A stretch of DNA of 64,000 nt from positions 620,001 to 684,000 of the forward strand of contig JAHCJY010000001.1 in NCBI GenBank assembly GCA_026126065.1, in the 5' to 3' direction. Position 1 is the stretch's first letter. Each line of letters starts with the position of its first letter. The notes under the pieces were generated by a model, which did not search any database, had not been told where the DNA came from, and saw only the letters and a list, made by a program, of their open reading frames with translations. Shown piece by piece: positions 8,153 through 17,424 of this stretch. This DNA is from Bauldia sp. Its GTDB lineage: Bacteria; Pseudomonadota; Alphaproteobacteria; Rhizobiales; Kaistiaceae. The translations under genes and the position numbers were made by a program.

Positions 8153-8308
8153 ATGAGCCGCGGCGTCACCATAGCGCTTCTGATCCTCGTCGCACTTCTG
8201 ATCATCGCCGTCATCTTCGTGAACGTCGTGCGATGCGAAACCTACAGCGGCCCGTTCGGCTTCCTTCGCTTCACCGCCTGCACCGAACAGCCGATCCTCG
8301 CGCCGTAG
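8153..8308 (+). CDS. Small membrane protein of unknown function
   Basis: This is a 51-residue protein: after MSRG there is one strong transmembrane helix (TIALLILVALLIIAVIFVNV), then a short tail with two cysteines (VRCETYSGPF, FTACTEQ) expected in the periplasm, which could form a disulfide. GGGGAA lies about 8 bases before the ATG. It is flanked by the methyltransferase (divergent) and comF (same strand, 63 bases downstream). I recognise no family. Confidence 0.6.
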   Translation: MSRGVTIALLILVALLIIAVIFVNVVRCETYSGPFGFLRFTACTEQPILAP

Positions 8309-8371
8309 GCCGGCGGCCGGCTCCGCGAAACGGCGGGTGCCGATGTCTGCGGCATTGGCTATCCTGCGGGC

Positions 8372-9130
8372 ATGAGCGTGGTGGCACAGATCGGCGGGAC
8401 GGTCAGCCGGGCGGCACGGAGCGTCGCGCGGCTGGCGATGCCGCCGCACTGTCTCGCCTGCGCGGCCGCGGTCGAAGCCGACGGCGCGCTGTGCCCATCC
8501 TGCTGGTCGGGCTTCGCGCTCATCGACCGCCCCTATTGCGAGCGCCTCGGCGCGCCGCTGCCGTTCGACACCGGTCCCGGCGCGCTGTCGCCCGAGGCGA
8601 TCGCGTCGCCGCCGCCCTTCGGCCGGCTCCGGGCCGTGGCGCTCTACGACCAGACCGCCCGCCGGCTCGTGCAGGGGCTGAAATACGACGACCACCTCGA
8701 TCTTGCACCGTGGATGGGCTCGTGTATGGCGCGCGCGGGCGCCGAGGTGATCGCCGGCGCCGAAGTCATCGTGCCGATTCCGTTGCACCGGATGCGACTG
8801 TGGCGACGGCGGTTCAACCAGTCGGCAGCGCTCGCGTCCGTCATCGGCCGGCTGTCCGGCAAGCCCGTAGCCGTCGACGCCCTCCGACGCCAGCGCGCGA
8901 CACGGCGTCAGGTCGGGCTGGGGCGGAACGAACGGGCGCTCAATGTGCGGGGCGCGTTTGCCGTGAACGCTCGCTCCGGCGAACCGATCGCGGGAAGGAA
9001 CGTTCTGCTCGTCGATGACGTCTACACCACGGGCGCCACCGTCGAAGCCGCCACCAGGGTGCTGCGACGGGCCGGCGCCGCCGAAGTCGATGTCCTTGTT
9101 TTTGCACGGGTTGCGCAGCAGCCCGGCTGA
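8372..9130 (+). CDS. ComF-family phosphoribosyltransferase-like protein
   Basis: This 252-residue protein has the N-terminal double-zinc-finger region of ComF (HCLACAAAVEADGALCPSCW) and a C-terminal type I phosphoribosyltransferase fold with the PRPP loop VLLVDDVYTTGAT. Conserved ComF motifs GLKYDDHLDLA and VPIPLHRMRLWRRRFNQ are present. ComF is needed for DNA uptake in competent bacteria, but most alphaproteobacterial members are untested. It is upstream of grxC on the same strand, a conserved neighbourhood. Confidence 0.9.
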   Translation: MSVVAQIGGTVSRAARSVARLAMPPHCLACAAAVEADGALCPSCWSGFALIDRPYCERLGAPLPFDTGPGALSPEAIASPPPFGRLRAVALYDQTARRLVQGLKYDDHLDLAPWMGSCMARAGAEVIAGAEVIVPIPLHRMRLWRRRFNQSAALASVIGRLSGKPVAVDALRRQRATRRQVGLGRNERALNVRGAFAVNARSGEPIAGRNVLLVDDVYTTGATVEAATRVLRRAGAAEVDVLVFARVAQQPG

Positions 9131-9176
9131 ACGATCTATTAGCCCCGCCGCGCGTACATAGGGGCAGAGCACAGAC

Positions 9177-9434
9177 ATGAACGTCATCGAGATCTACGCC
9201 CGTCCGGCCTGTGGCTATTGCGAACTCGCGAAGGAACTGCTGCGGCGGCGCAGAATGGCGTATTCGGAGTACGACGTGACTGCGGACAGGAGCCGGATGT
9301 CGGAAATGCTGGACCGCTCCGGCGGCCACATGTCGCTGCCGCAGATTTTCATCGGCGGTCGGCATGTCGGCGGGTACATGGAACTGGCGGAGCTTGACCG
9401 CAGGGGCGCGCTGAATGCGCTCGTCGCGGCATGA
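9177..9434 (+). CDS. grxC: Glutaredoxin 3
   Basis: This 85-residue dithiol glutaredoxin has the redox-active pair CGYC at Cys12-Cys15 and the GSH-binding TVP-like loop written here as SLPQIFIGGRHVGG. It reduces disulfides and mixed disulfides with glutathione in the cytoplasm. It starts an operon-like run: its stop overlaps an ATG of the nitrilase-family gene. Confidence 0.93.
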   Translation: MNVIEIYARPACGYCELAKELLRRRRMAYSEYDVTADRSRMSEMLDRSGGHMSLPQIFIGGRHVGGYMELAELDRRGALNALVAA

Positions 9435-9445
9435 CGGAGGGCGGC

Positions 9446-10297
9446 ATGTCGAGGCGTTTTCGGGCGGGTCTGGTGCAGATGCGGAGCGGGCGCGATCCCG
9501 CCGCGAATATCGCGGTGGCCGAATCGCTGATCCGCGAGGCGGCCGGCGAAGGGGCGCAGTATGTGCTCACCCCCGAGATGACCAACATCATGAACCGCGA
9601 GGCGCCGGCGATCGTCGACGCGATCGCGAGCGAGCCGGACGATCCGGCGCTCGCGTCGCTGCGCGCGCTCGCCCGTGACCTTGGCATCTACCTCCACATC
9701 GGCTCGCTGGCGATCAAGGCGGAGGACGGCGTCGCCAACCGCGGCTACCTCATTGCCCCGACCGGCGCGGTGATCGCCCGCTACGACAAGATTCACATGT
9801 TCGACGTCGACCTTGCCGGCGGCGATACGCGTCGCGAATCGAAGCTCTACCGCCCGGGCAGCCGCGCGGTCGCGGCCGACCTGCCCTGGGCGCGGCTCGG
9901 CCTTTCGATCTGCTATGATCTTCGTTTCCCGCAGCTGTACCGCTCGCTCGCCCATGCCGGCGCGCAGGTGCTGGCCATTCCGTCCGCCTTCACCAGGCAG
10001 ACCGGCCAGGCGCACTGGCACATCCTCCTCAGGGCGAGGGCGATCGAGACCGGCTCCTTCGTCCTTGCCGCCGCGCAGGGCGGACGGCACGAGGACGGCC
10101 GCGAGACCTACGGCCACAGCCTCATCGTCGACCCGTGGGGCCGCATCCTGGCCGAGGCCGGCGAAGACCCGGGCGTGGTCGTCGCCGACATCGACGTCGG
10201 CGCAAGCGACGCGGCGCGGGCGCAGATCCCGGTCCTGCAGCACGACCGCGACTTCGATCATCCGGAAAAGGAACCGCCCGGGCGGGCCGTCGCGTGA
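9446..10297 (+). CDS. Carbon-nitrogen hydrolase, Nit1-like
   Basis: This is a nitrilase-superfamily amidase (283 residues from this start) with the catalytic triad Glu (VLTPEMTN), Lys (YDKIHMFDVD) and Cys (LSICYDLRFP). Nit1-type members hydrolyse deaminated glutathione, a repair reaction that fits its place next to grxC; that role is inferred from family and context. The ATG at 9446 is preferred because GGAGGG lies just upstream. The ATG at 9431 overlaps the grxC stop and would add five residues. Its own stop overlaps the next gene (GTGA). Confidence 0.92.
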   Translation: MSRRFRAGLVQMRSGRDPAANIAVAESLIREAAGEGAQYVLTPEMTNIMNREAPAIVDAIASEPDDPALASLRALARDLGIYLHIGSLAIKAEDGVANRGYLIAPTGAVIARYDKIHMFDVDLAGGDTRRESKLYRPGSRAVAADLPWARLGLSICYDLRFPQLYRSLAHAGAQVLAIPSAFTRQTGQAHWHILLRARAIETGSFVLAAAQGGRHEDGRETYGHSLIVDPWGRILAEAGEDPGVVVADIDVGASDAARAQIPVLQHDRDFDHPEKEPPGRAVA

Positions 10298-10770
10298 TCC
10301 TGTTCGAACTCCAGTGCGAGCACGGCGACCGGTTCGAAGCCTGGTTTCGCAGCAGCGCGGACTACGACGTCCAGGCCGCGGAAAAGCGGATCGACTGCCC
10401 GGCTTGCGGCTCGGCCAATGTCGCCAAGGCGATCATGGCGCCGGCCGTGGCGGCCCGGACGAGGAATGCCCCGCCCGCCATCGCCGCGGAGCCGGCGACT
10501 CCGTCGCCTGCCGCCCCTTCGCAACCGGTCGCGGCGGGCGGACCGGATCTCGCAAAGGCGATGCAACTGATGCAGCAGATCGCGCGCGAAGTCAGGGCGA
10601 AGTCCGACTATGTCGGCCCGCGTTTTGCGGAAGAAGCGCGAAAGATCCACTACGAGGAAGCGCCGGCCCGCAGCATCTACGGCGAAGCGAGCACGACCGA
10701 GATGAAGGAGCTCGCCGAGGAAGGCGTAGGCTTCCACCCGCTGCCGCCGCTTCCGGAAGATCGCAACTAG
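10294..10770 (+). CDS. DUF1178 family protein
   Basis: This 158-residue protein starts at a GTG overlapping the preceding stop. Its N-terminus (VILFELQCEHGDRFEAWFRS) and the cysteine pair CPACGS are the DUF1178 signature, probably a zinc ribbon with the earlier Cys-His. A proline/alanine-rich linker separates it from the conserved C-terminal helix region (FAEEARKIHYEE, IYGEAS). Function is unknown. The grxC-nitrilase-DUF1178 order is a conserved alphaproteobacterial operon. Confidence 0.9.
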   Translation: MILFELQCEHGDRFEAWFRSSADYDVQAAEKRIDCPACGSANVAKAIMAPAVAARTRNAPPAIAAEPATPSPAAPSQPVAAGGPDLAKAMQLMQQIAREVRAKSDYVGPRFAEEARKIHYEEAPARSIYGEASTTEMKELAEEGVGFHPLPPLPEDRN

Positions 10771-10790
10771 CCGCGCCGTGAACGCACCAG

Positions 10791-10816
10791 GCCCGCCTGC
10801 CGTGAGGCAGAGGGGC
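10791..10816. terminator. Terminator-like hairpin between convergent genes
   Basis: GCCCGCCTGCC pairs with GGCAGAGGGGC around the loop GTGA with two mismatches, corresponding to the better hairpin at 1011-1036. It lies between the DUF1178 gene and the convergent glycine-zipper copy. Confidence 0.45.
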
Positions 10817-10874
10817 CGGTCGGGATCGACGGTCGGTAGGGGGGCGGGGAACCGCCGCCGATCCGTTCGCGAGA

Positions 10875-11249
10875 CTAGTAGGGCAGCGCGTAGCCCTGCA
10901 TGCAGGCAGAGAAGGCGGCGTTATAGGCAGCGTTCCACTGCGGATTGCCGATCGCAGCGCCACCGAGCGCGCCGACACCGGCGCCGACCGCAGCACCCAC
11001 GCCCGGGGCGCCGAAGCCGAACCCGCCGACGAGGAAGCCCGCACCGGCGCCGAGCAGCGTGCCGACGATCACCTGACGGTTCTTCGGACCGGCATGGCCC
11101 GTGGCGTAGTTCTGGGCGTAGAGGTCACAGGCCTGCGGGTTGATGACCACCGGCATGACGACATAGGGCTGCGCCGAAGCGGCGGTGGCGACGCCGACGG
11201 TGCCGAGGGCGATCGAAGCGGCGAGGAGGGTCTTGAGGGAGCGGGTCAT
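10875..11249 (-). CDS. Secreted glycine-zipper protein, copy 2
   Basis: This encodes exactly the same 124 residues as 488-862, with about a dozen synonymous base differences: a signal peptide ending ASA, a short cysteine-containing segment and the glycine-zipper core. Identical protein with drifted codons indicates that the sequence is under selection or was kept alike by conversion. It is convergent with the DUF1178 gene. Upstream DNA is shared with copy 1 to 11367, so the two should share regulation. Confidence 0.85.
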   Translation of the reverse strand: MTRSLKTLLAASIALGTVGVATAASAQPYVVMPVVINPQACDLYAQNYATGHAGPKNRQVIVGTLLGAGAGFLVGGFGFGAPGVGAAVGAGVGALGGAAIGNPQWNAAYNAAFSACMQGYALPY

Positions 11250-11440
11250 GGTCGTTGTCCTTCGGGTTTCTGGCGCCGTTCACGGCGGCACCGGTGAATT
11301 CGATGGACACGGGTGTAGTGGCCCGCCGCTGAACCCGATCTGAGGCGGTCGTTGGCTGGCGTTCAGGGAAGAAGACGAGGGGGGCGGGGCCAGGGCATCA
11401 GCTCCCGCTCCTTTCTCCTGGGAAGGCGGCGCGACCGCCC

Positions 11441-12205
11441 CTAGCGGAGGATGTGGCTCAGGAAGAGCTTCGTCCGCTCGTGCCGCGGGTTGGTGAAGAA
11501 CGCCTCGGGCGCGTTCTCCTCGATGATCTGGCCCTCGTCCATGAAGATGACGCGGTCGGCCACCTGGCGGGCGAAGCCCATTTCATGAGTGACAACGACC
11601 ATGGTCATGCCCTCCTCGGCGAGGCTGACCATGACGTCGAGCACCTCCTTGACCATCTCCGGATCGAGCGAGGACGTCGGCTCGTCGAACAGCATGATCC
11701 GCGGGCTCATGCACAGCGCGCGCGCGATCGCGACGCGCTGCTGCTGGCCGCCCGACAATTGCCCCGGATATTTGTTCGCCTGCTCTGGAATCTTCACACG
11801 CTCGAGGAAACGCATCGCCAGTGCCTCGGCCTCGGCGCGCGGCATCTTGCGCACCCAGGCCGGCGCGAGCGTGCAGTTCTCGAGGATGGTCAGGTGCGGG
11901 AACAGGTTGAACTGCTGGAAGACCATGCCGACATCGCGGCGGATTTCGTCGATGCGCTGGTGGTCGTGGCTCATCACGATGCCATCGACGACGATGCGGC
12001 CTGACTGGTGGTTCTCGAGCGCGTTGATGCAGCGGATGAGCGTCGACTTTCCCGAGCCCGACGGGCCGCAGATCACGATGCGCTCGCCGCGGCGGACGCG
12101 GAGGTCGATGTCGCGGAGGGCGTGGAAGGCGCCAAACCATTTGTTGACGCCGGTCATCTCGATGGCGGTTGCGGACGTGGCGGCGCTGCGGTCGGTCACG
12201 GTCAT
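11441..12205 (-). CDS. aapP: General L-amino acid ABC transporter, ATP-binding protein
   Basis: This 254-residue ATPase powers uptake of a broad set of L-amino acids. Walker [10 protein letters not shown] is at residues 47-55, the Q-loop is in FQQFNLFPH, the signature LSGGQQQR starts at 150, Walker B MLFDEP is at 171-176, and the H-loop is in VVTHEM. It is last in the aapJQMP operon, and its start overlaps the aapM stop by 4 bases. Confidence 0.95.
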   Translation of the reverse strand: MTVTDRSAATSATAIEMTGVNKWFGAFHALRDIDLRVRRGERIVICGPSGSGKSTLIRCINALENHQSGRIVVDGIVMSHDHQRIDEIRRDVGMVFQQFNLFPHLTILENCTLAPAWVRKMPRAEAEALAMRFLERVKIPEQANKYPGQLSGGQQQRVAIARALCMSPRIMLFDEPTSSLDPEMVKEVLDVMVSLAEEGMTMVVVTHEMGFARQVADRVIFMDEGQIIEENAPEAFFTNPRHERTKLFLSHILR

Positions 12206-13329
12206 CGGCGCTGTCTCCCGCGCTCGAGGCGGCGTTCGATGAAGATCGAGTAGCGCGACAGCCCGAAGCAGAAGATCCAGAAGATGAGCCCGGCGAAGAC
12301 GTAGGCGGTGGCCGGCACCGATGGCGACGCCCAGTCGGAATCATTGGTCGCCGACTTCAGCATGCCGAGAAGGTCGAACAGCCCGATGACCATGATGAGG
12401 CTGGTATCCTTGAACAGGGCGATGAAGGTGTTGACGATGCCGGGGATCACGACCGTCAGCGCCTGGGGCATGATCACCAGCCGCATGCGCTGGAGGAACG
12501 AGAGGCCGAGCGCCATCGAGCCCTCGTACTGGCCCTTGGGGATCGCCTGCAGCCCGCCGCGCACCACCTCCGCCATGTAGGCCGAGTAGAAGATCGCGAT
12601 GCACAGCATCGCCCGCAGGAGCTTGTCGAAGGTGACGCCTGGCGGGAGGAAGATCGGCAGCATGACGCTGGCCATAAACAGCACCGCCACCAGCGGGACG
12701 CCGCGCCATAGTTCGATGAAGCCGGCGCTGAGCCAGCGGACGACCGGCAGGCGCGAGCGGCGGCCGAGCGCCAGCAGGATTCCCAGCGGCAGCGAGATGA
12801 CGATGCCGAAGACGGCGGTGACCAGCGTCACGAACAGCCCGCCCCAGCGGTCGGTCGGTACGTGCCGGAGGCCGACACCGATGCCGGTAAGAAGCATGAA
12901 GGCGATCACCGGGAAGGCAATCAGGAGGTAGACGACGTTCCAGCGCTTGCCGGGCACCTTCGGGATGGCGAGCGGCACGACCCCGGCGATGAACAGGACC
13001 GCCACGACGACGACGCGCCAGCGCTCGGCCGGCGGATACTGGCCGTAGAGAATGAGGTTGATCTTGGCCCCGATGAAGGCCCAGCAGGCGCCGCCGTCGA
13101 GGCAGACGCTGCGGTCCTCGCCGGTCCAGGCGGCATCGATGAAGGCCCAGCGGATCAGCGGCGGGATCGTCCAGGCCAGGAACAGGAGGACGAGGATGGT
13201 CGTGACGGTGTTCGCAGGCGACGAGAACAGGTTGCGGCGCAGCCAGGGGATCGGCCCCCTGACGCCGCGCGGCGGGGCGCGCGGCGGGATCGGCGCGGGG
13301 CGGAGGAAGGTTGCGTCCTCGCCCGCCAT
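12202..13329 (-). CDS. aapM: General L-amino acid ABC transporter, permease
   Basis: This 375-residue inner-membrane permease of the His/Glu/Gln family has several hydrophobic helices and the permease EAA-type loop ([20 protein letters not shown]) that contacts the ATPase. A large periplasmic insert after the first helix contains a cysteine pair (VCLDGGACW). It is encoded directly behind aapQ with no gap. Confidence 0.95.
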   Translation of the reverse strand: MAGEDATFLRPAPIPPRAPPRGVRGPIPWLRRNLFSSPANTVTTILVLLFLAWTIPPLIRWAFIDAAWTGEDRSVCLDGGACWAFIGAKINLILYGQYPPAERWRVVVVAVLFIAGVVPLAIPKVPGKRWNVVYLLIAFPVIAFMLLTGIGVGLRHVPTDRWGGLFVTLVTAVFGIVISLPLGILLALGRRSRLPVVRWLSAGFIELWRGVPLVAVLFMASVMLPIFLPPGVTFDKLLRAMLCIAIFYSAYMAEVVRGGLQAIPKGQYEGSMALGLSFLQRMRLVIMPQALTVVIPGIVNTFIALFKDTSLIMVIGLFDLLGMLKSATNDSDWASPSVPATAYVFAGLIFWIFCFGLSRYSIFIERRLERGRQRR

Positions 13330-14490
13330 CTAGCGCTCCCTCAGGGCGACGCGTGCATTGAACAGGTTCATCGCGAGCGCGGTGACGAGGCTGATGAAGA
13401 GATAGACCGCCATCGTGATGCCGATGACCTCGATGGCGCGGCCGGTCTGGTTGAGGACGGTGTTCTTGAAGACGCCGACGAGGTCCGGATAGCCGATGGC
13501 CACCGCGAGCGACGAGTTCTTGATGAGGTTGAGGTATTGGTTGGTGAGGGGCGGCGTGATGACGCGCAGCGCCTGCGGGATCACCACTTTCCGCATTGTC
13601 AGGCCGGGCGGGAGGCCGATGGCGCCGGCCGCCTCGAGCTGTCCGCGCGGCACGGCGAGAACCCCGGCGCGGACGACTTCGGCGATGAAGGCGGCGGTGT
13701 AGAGTGAGAGCGCCACGAGGAGCGCGGCGAGTTCCGGGATGATGACGATCCCGCCGGTGAAGTTGAGGCGCTGGAACACCGGCACCTCCCACCGGACGGG
13801 GGATCCGGCCAGGAGGAAGACGACGAGCGGCCCGAGCAGGATGAGAGCGGCGCCCACGGTCCAGATCGGGAAGGGCTTGCCGGTGGCGGCCTGGCGTCGC
13901 CGGGCCCAGCGCGCGAGGACGACCGTGGCGACAATAGCCAGGAGGAGCGCAATTGCCACCGCCCAGAGGGCGGGCTCCGCCGCCGGAGCGGGGAGGTAGA
14001 GGCCACGGTTGTTGATGTTGGCCCCGAAAGGCAGCGTGATCGCCGCCTGCGGCCTCGGCAGCAGCACCAGGACTGCTTCGAACCAGAACACGACCTGGAG
14101 GAGAAGCGGGACGTTGCGGATGGTCTCGACGTAGACCGTGCAGAGCCTTGCGAGCAGCCAGTTCGACGACAGCCGGCCTATGCCGATGGCGAAGCCGACG
14201 ATCGTGGCAAGGACGATCCCCAGCGCCGAGACGATCAGCGTGTTCACCAGCCCGACGAGGAAGGCCCGGAAGTAGGTTGAATCGTTGGTGTAGGGGATCG
14301 GCGTCTGGACGATGTTGAAGCCGGCCCGGTCGTCGAGGAAGCCGAAATCGATGCCCATGCCGAGCCGGTCGAGATTGGCACCGGTGTTCGAGACGATCCA
14401 GGCGACGAACGCCACCACCCCGGCGAATGCGAGGAGCTGGAGCACAAACGCCCGGACGCGGGTGTCGTTCAGGAGGCCGGCGAAGGGCAT
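13330..14490 (-). CDS. aapQ: General L-amino acid ABC transporter, permease
   Basis: This 386-residue permease pairs with AapM. The N-terminal helix (LLAFAGVVAFVAWIV) is followed by a periplasmic region and a C-terminal transmembrane block with the EAA loop (EVVRAGVLAVPRGQLEAAGA). The order J-Q-M-P is the standard one. Only 48 bases separate it from aapJ. Confidence 0.95.
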   Translation of the reverse strand: MPFAGLLNDTRVRAFVLQLLAFAGVVAFVAWIVSNTGANLDRLGMGIDFGFLDDRAGFNIVQTPIPYTNDSTYFRAFLVGLVNTLIVSALGIVLATIVGFAIGIGRLSSNWLLARLCTVYVETIRNVPLLLQVVFWFEAVLVLLPRPQAAITLPFGANINNRGLYLPAPAAEPALWAVAIALLLAIVATVVLARWARRRQAATGKPFPIWTVGAALILLGPLVVFLLAGSPVRWEVPVFQRLNFTGGIVIIPELAALLVALSLYTAAFIAEVVRAGVLAVPRGQLEAAGAIGLPPGLTMRKVVIPQALRVITPPLTNQYLNLIKNSSLAVAIGYPDLVGVFKNTVLNQTGRAIEVIGITMAVYLFISLVTALAMNLFNARVALRER

Positions 14491-14538
14491 CGTTGGAGAG
14501 CCCGGGAACGGCTCGCGCCGTTCCCGGGCCGAAATCCG

Positions 14539-15561
14539 CTACCGGATCGGCATGCCGTACTGGATGCCGCCATTGGTCCAGAGCGCGTTAAGGCCGCGTT
14601 CGATGCCAAGCGGCGAGCCGCCGCCGACATTGCGCTCGAAGATCTCGCCGTAATTGCCCACGGCGCCGATGATCCGGGCCACCCAGTCGTTGGTGAGGCC
14701 GATCATCTCGCCGAAGGCCGTGCCGCTCTGGCCGAGAAGCCGCTGGACCTCCGGGTTGGGGGAGGCCGTCAACTCGCCGATGTTCGCCATCGTCACCCCG
14801 AGTTCCTCGGCGTTGAGGAGGGCGAAGTGGGTCCAGCGGACGATGTTCAGCCACTGGTCGTCGCCGATGCGGACCATCGGGCCGAGCGGCTCCTTCGAGA
14901 TGATGTCCGGCAGCACGACGAAGCGGTCGGGCGAAGACAGGGTCATGCGCGCCGAAGCGACGTTCGACGCGTCGGCCGTGAACGCATCGCAGCGGCCGGC
15001 CTCGAAGGCGCTGATGGCCTCGGCGCGCTCGGCGACGGCGATGGCGGTAAAGGTGAGGCCACGGCTGTTGAAGTAGTCGGCGAGGTTCAACTCGGTCGTC
15101 GTGCCGGTCTGGACGCAGATCGTGCCGCCGTCGAGATCGGCCACCGTCTCGAAGCCGGCGTCCGCCGGAACGAGGAAGCCCTGGCCGTCATAGTAGTTGA
15201 CCCCCGCGAACGTAAGGCCAAGCGAGGCATCGCGCGTCATGGTCCATGTCGTGATGCGGATGAGGACATCGATCGAGCCGGACTGCAGCGCCGTGAAGCG
15301 CTCGGCGGCGCTGAGCGGCGTGAAGCGGACCGCCGTCGGATCGTCGAATATGGCGGAGGCGATGGCGCGGCAATAGTCGACGTCGAAGCCGGCCCATTCG
15401 CCGTCATTGTCGACTTCGGCAAAGCCGAAAAGGCCGGTGTGGACGCCACACTGGAGGTACCCTCGCGCCTTCACGTCGTCCAGCGTGGCCGCCGAAGCGG
15501 GCGCTACCGCGGCCAGCCCGGCGGTTACTCCGATGATAGCGGCAACGAATACGGTTCTCAT
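14539..15561 (-). CDS. aapJ: General L-amino acid ABC transporter, periplasmic binding protein
   Basis: This 340-residue periplasmic solute-binding protein has a signal peptide (MRTVFVAAIIGVTAGLAAVA, cleavage after ASA) and the SBP_bac_3 fold start TLDDVKARGYLQCGV. The conserved GLFGFAEVDNDGEWAGFDVD segment lines the ligand site. It is the first gene of aapJQMP, so the operon promoter should lie in 15562-15720. Confidence 0.96.
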   Translation of the reverse strand: MRTVFVAAIIGVTAGLAAVAPASAATLDDVKARGYLQCGVHTGLFGFAEVDNDGEWAGFDVDYCRAIASAIFDDPTAVRFTPLSAAERFTALQSGSIDVLIRITTWTMTRDASLGLTFAGVNYYDGQGFLVPADAGFETVADLDGGTICVQTGTTTELNLADYFNSRGLTFTAIAVAERAEAISAFEAGRCDAFTADASNVASARMTLSSPDRFVVLPDIISKEPLGPMVRIGDDQWLNIVRWTHFALLNAEELGVTMANIGELTASPNPEVQRLLGQSGTAFGEMIGLTNDWVARIIGAVGNYGEIFERNVGGGSPLGIERGLNALWTNGGIQYGMPIR

Positions 15562-15872
15562 GTCGCTTCCCCTGATACGAATTAAGTGATGACCCTGTCC
15601 GTCAGCACTCCCAGGAAGGCGGCGAACGAATTCCGGGCCGCAGGACCGGTGGGTTCCGGCGAGCTGCCCTCACATCTGATGACGCGTATAACGGTCCGTC
15701 AAGCTTAGCAAATAGGCGTGATGAAAGACTGGGCTGCCGAACGGCCACCCAGGCGACGGCCGTCGTGGACCGCACAAGGGCGGCGAGAGCGAGAGGCGCA
15801 AGCGTCCAGACCGGTCGCAAGGCAGGCGTCGGCGCGCGCCTTGCGGACGACCCCAAGAGCGACCGGGCAGGC
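15562..15872. other. Intergenic region between ychF and aapJ
   Basis: About 310 bases with no credible gene (the longest frame is a low-quality arginine/proline-rich one). The minus strand carries TTGACG followed by an AT-containing stretch (GACCGTTATACG) near 15690-15705, the only weak promoter-like place for aapJ. No clear operator or riboswitch is seen. Confidence 0.4.
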
Positions 15873-16970
15873 TCAGACGTTGAACTTGAACAGCATCACG
15901 TCGCCATCGGCCACGACGTATTCTTTGCCTTCGTCACGGGCGCGGCCGACTTCCTTGGCGCCCGCCTCGCCGCCGTAGCGGACGTAGTCGTCGAACGCGA
16001 TCGTCTGGGCGCGGATGAAGCCACGCTCGAAGTCCGTGTGGATCGCGCCGGCGGCGCCCGGCGCTTTCGTGCCGCGATGAATCGTCCAGGCGCGGGCTTC
16101 CTTCGGCCCGGCGGTGAAGTAGGTGATCAGGCCGAGGAGGGCGTAGCCGGCGCGGATGACGCGGTCGAGGCCTGGTTCGGTGAGGCCGAGGCTGTCGAGG
16201 AAGTCCTTCTGCTCGGCCGGGGCAAGTTGAGCCACCTCCGCCTCGATGGCAGCCGAGATCACGACCGCCTGAGCGCCTTCCGCCTTCGCCTTCTCGAACA
16301 CCCGCTCCGAATGGGCGTTCCCGGTCGCCGCAGCGGACTCCTCGACGTTGCAGACGTAGAGCACCGGCTTCGCCGTCAGGAGCTGGAGCCCGTTCCAGGC
16401 AACGACGTCTTCCGCGGAGACATCCAGGAGTCGCGCCGGGGTGCCTTCGCGGAGGAGGGCGAGGGCGCCGTCCATCAACGCCACGAGCTGCTTCGATTCC
16501 TTGTCGCCGCCCTGCGCCTTCTTGCGGACGGCAGTCACGCGGCGCTCGAGGCTGTCGAGGTCGGCCAGCATCAGCTCGGTCTCGACCGTCTCGGCATCCG
16601 CGACTGGGTCTACGCGGCCCTCGACATGGGTGATGTCGCCGCTCTCGAAGCAGCGCAGCACATGCGCGATGGCATCGACCTCGCGGATCGTCGCGAGGAA
16701 CTGGTTGCCGAGGCCCTCGCCCTTCGAGGCGCCGCGCACCAGCCCGGCGATGTCGACGAAGGTGATGCGGGTGGGCACGATCTGTGCCGACTTCGCGACC
16801 TTGGCGAGCGTTTCGAGCCGCGGATCGGGGACCGCCACGTCACCGGTGTTCGGCTCGATCGTGCAGAACGGATAGTTCGCTGCCTGCGCGGCAGCGGTCC
16901 GCGTCAGCGCGTTGAAAAGGGTCGACTTGCCGACGTTCGGCAGGCCCACGATGCCGCACTTGAAGCCCAT
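15873..16970 (-). CDS. ychF: Redox-regulated ATPase YchF (Obg-like ATPase 1)
   Basis: This is a 365-residue P-loop protein of the TRAFAC Obg family. The P-loop GLPNVGKST is at residues 9-17, the switch II DIAGLV is present, and the NKxD position reads NVEE, which explains the ATP rather than GTP preference of this family. A C-terminal TGS domain contains TIHRGTKAPGAAGAIH. It binds ribosomes and is linked to stress responses. In related genomes it directly follows pth; here a toxin-antitoxin pair lies between, and the gap to the toxin stop is only 13 bases. Confidence 0.96.
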   Translation of the reverse strand: MGFKCGIVGLPNVGKSTLFNALTRTAAAQAANYPFCTIEPNTGDVAVPDPRLETLAKVAKSAQIVPTRITFVDIAGLVRGASKGEGLGNQFLATIREVDAIAHVLRCFESGDITHVEGRVDPVADAETVETELMLADLDSLERRVTAVRKKAQGGDKESKQLVALMDGALALLREGTPARLLDVSAEDVVAWNGLQLLTAKPVLYVCNVEESAAATGNAHSERVFEKAKAEGAQAVVISAAIEAEVAQLAPAEQKDFLDSLGLTEPGLDRVIRAGYALLGLITYFTAGPKEARAWTIHRGTKAPGAAGAIHTDFERGFIRAQTIAFDDYVRYGGEAGAKEVGRARDEGKEYVVADGDVMLFKFNV

Positions 16971-16983
16971 AATCGGAGCGATC

Positions 16984-17424
16984 TCAGGAAAGGAGGGACG
17001 AAACGTCGTTGGTGAAGGGATTGAGGAGCGTCATACCCCGAACCCGGCGTCCATCCGATAGGTCCTCGGTGAGAAAATGCGTGCAACCGTGACGGACGGC
17101 CGATGCGACAAGGAGGCTGTCCCACCATCCGAAGCGAGTCTCCGCCTCGATCTCCCAGGCGAGGGCAATGGTCTCGAGGTTCATCTCGGCCCGGCAGGTG
17201 GGGAACAGGGACGCGACGAATGACCTCGCCGTCTCCGGGATCGCCAGGCGGCGCTTCATGGCCATCACCTGGTAGCATTCGTTGAGACTTTGCGGGCTCG
17301 TGACCAGCCGGCCGCTGGCTACGCCCTGCTCGACGATGGCGAAGGCTCTAGCCTGCTTTACGGGATCGGCCGGATCGAGGGTGTAGATCAGCAGGTTCGT
17401 GTCGGCGAAGAGACTCGCGATCAT
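16984..17424 (-). CDS. PIN-domain toxin (VapC-like)
   Basis: This 146-residue PIN-fold RNase has the acidic residues in place: Asp8 (FADTNLLIY), Glu49 (SLNECYQ), Asp102 (WWDSLLVAS) and Asp121 (FLTEDLSDG). VapC toxins cleave tRNA or rRNA and are neutralised by a cognate antitoxin. The ATG at 17424 is chosen because the PIN fold starts there. The reading frame overlaps the upstream antitoxin by 77 bases, unusually long for this type. It is placed between pth and ychF. Confidence 0.85.
   Translation of the reverse strand: MIASLFADTNLLIYTLDPADPVKQARAFAIVEQGVASGRLVTSPQSLNECYQVMAMKRRLAIPETARSFVASLFPTCRAEMNLETIALAWEIEAETRFGWWDSLLVASAVRHGCTHFLTEDLSDGRRVRGMTLLNPFTNDVSSLLS

Larger units (their letters stand above)
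10782..11367 (-). repeat. Right arm of the large inverted duplication
   Basis: This is the reverse-complement counterpart of 370-1045, including the upstream CTGAAC/GTTCAG pair, the whole gene and the downstream hairpin. It lacks the 90-base tail duplication seen in the left arm. Homology stops abruptly at both ends, with no transposase or target duplication seen. Confidence 0.9.

Noticed and set aside
370..11367. The inverted duplicated block as a composite transposon
   Set aside because: The arms contain no transposase, no terminal repeats of their own and no target duplication.
15602..15856. 84-codon minus-strand frame downstream of aapJ's promoter region
   Set aside because: It shows Arg/Pro/Ser composition, no ribosome site and no recognisable features.
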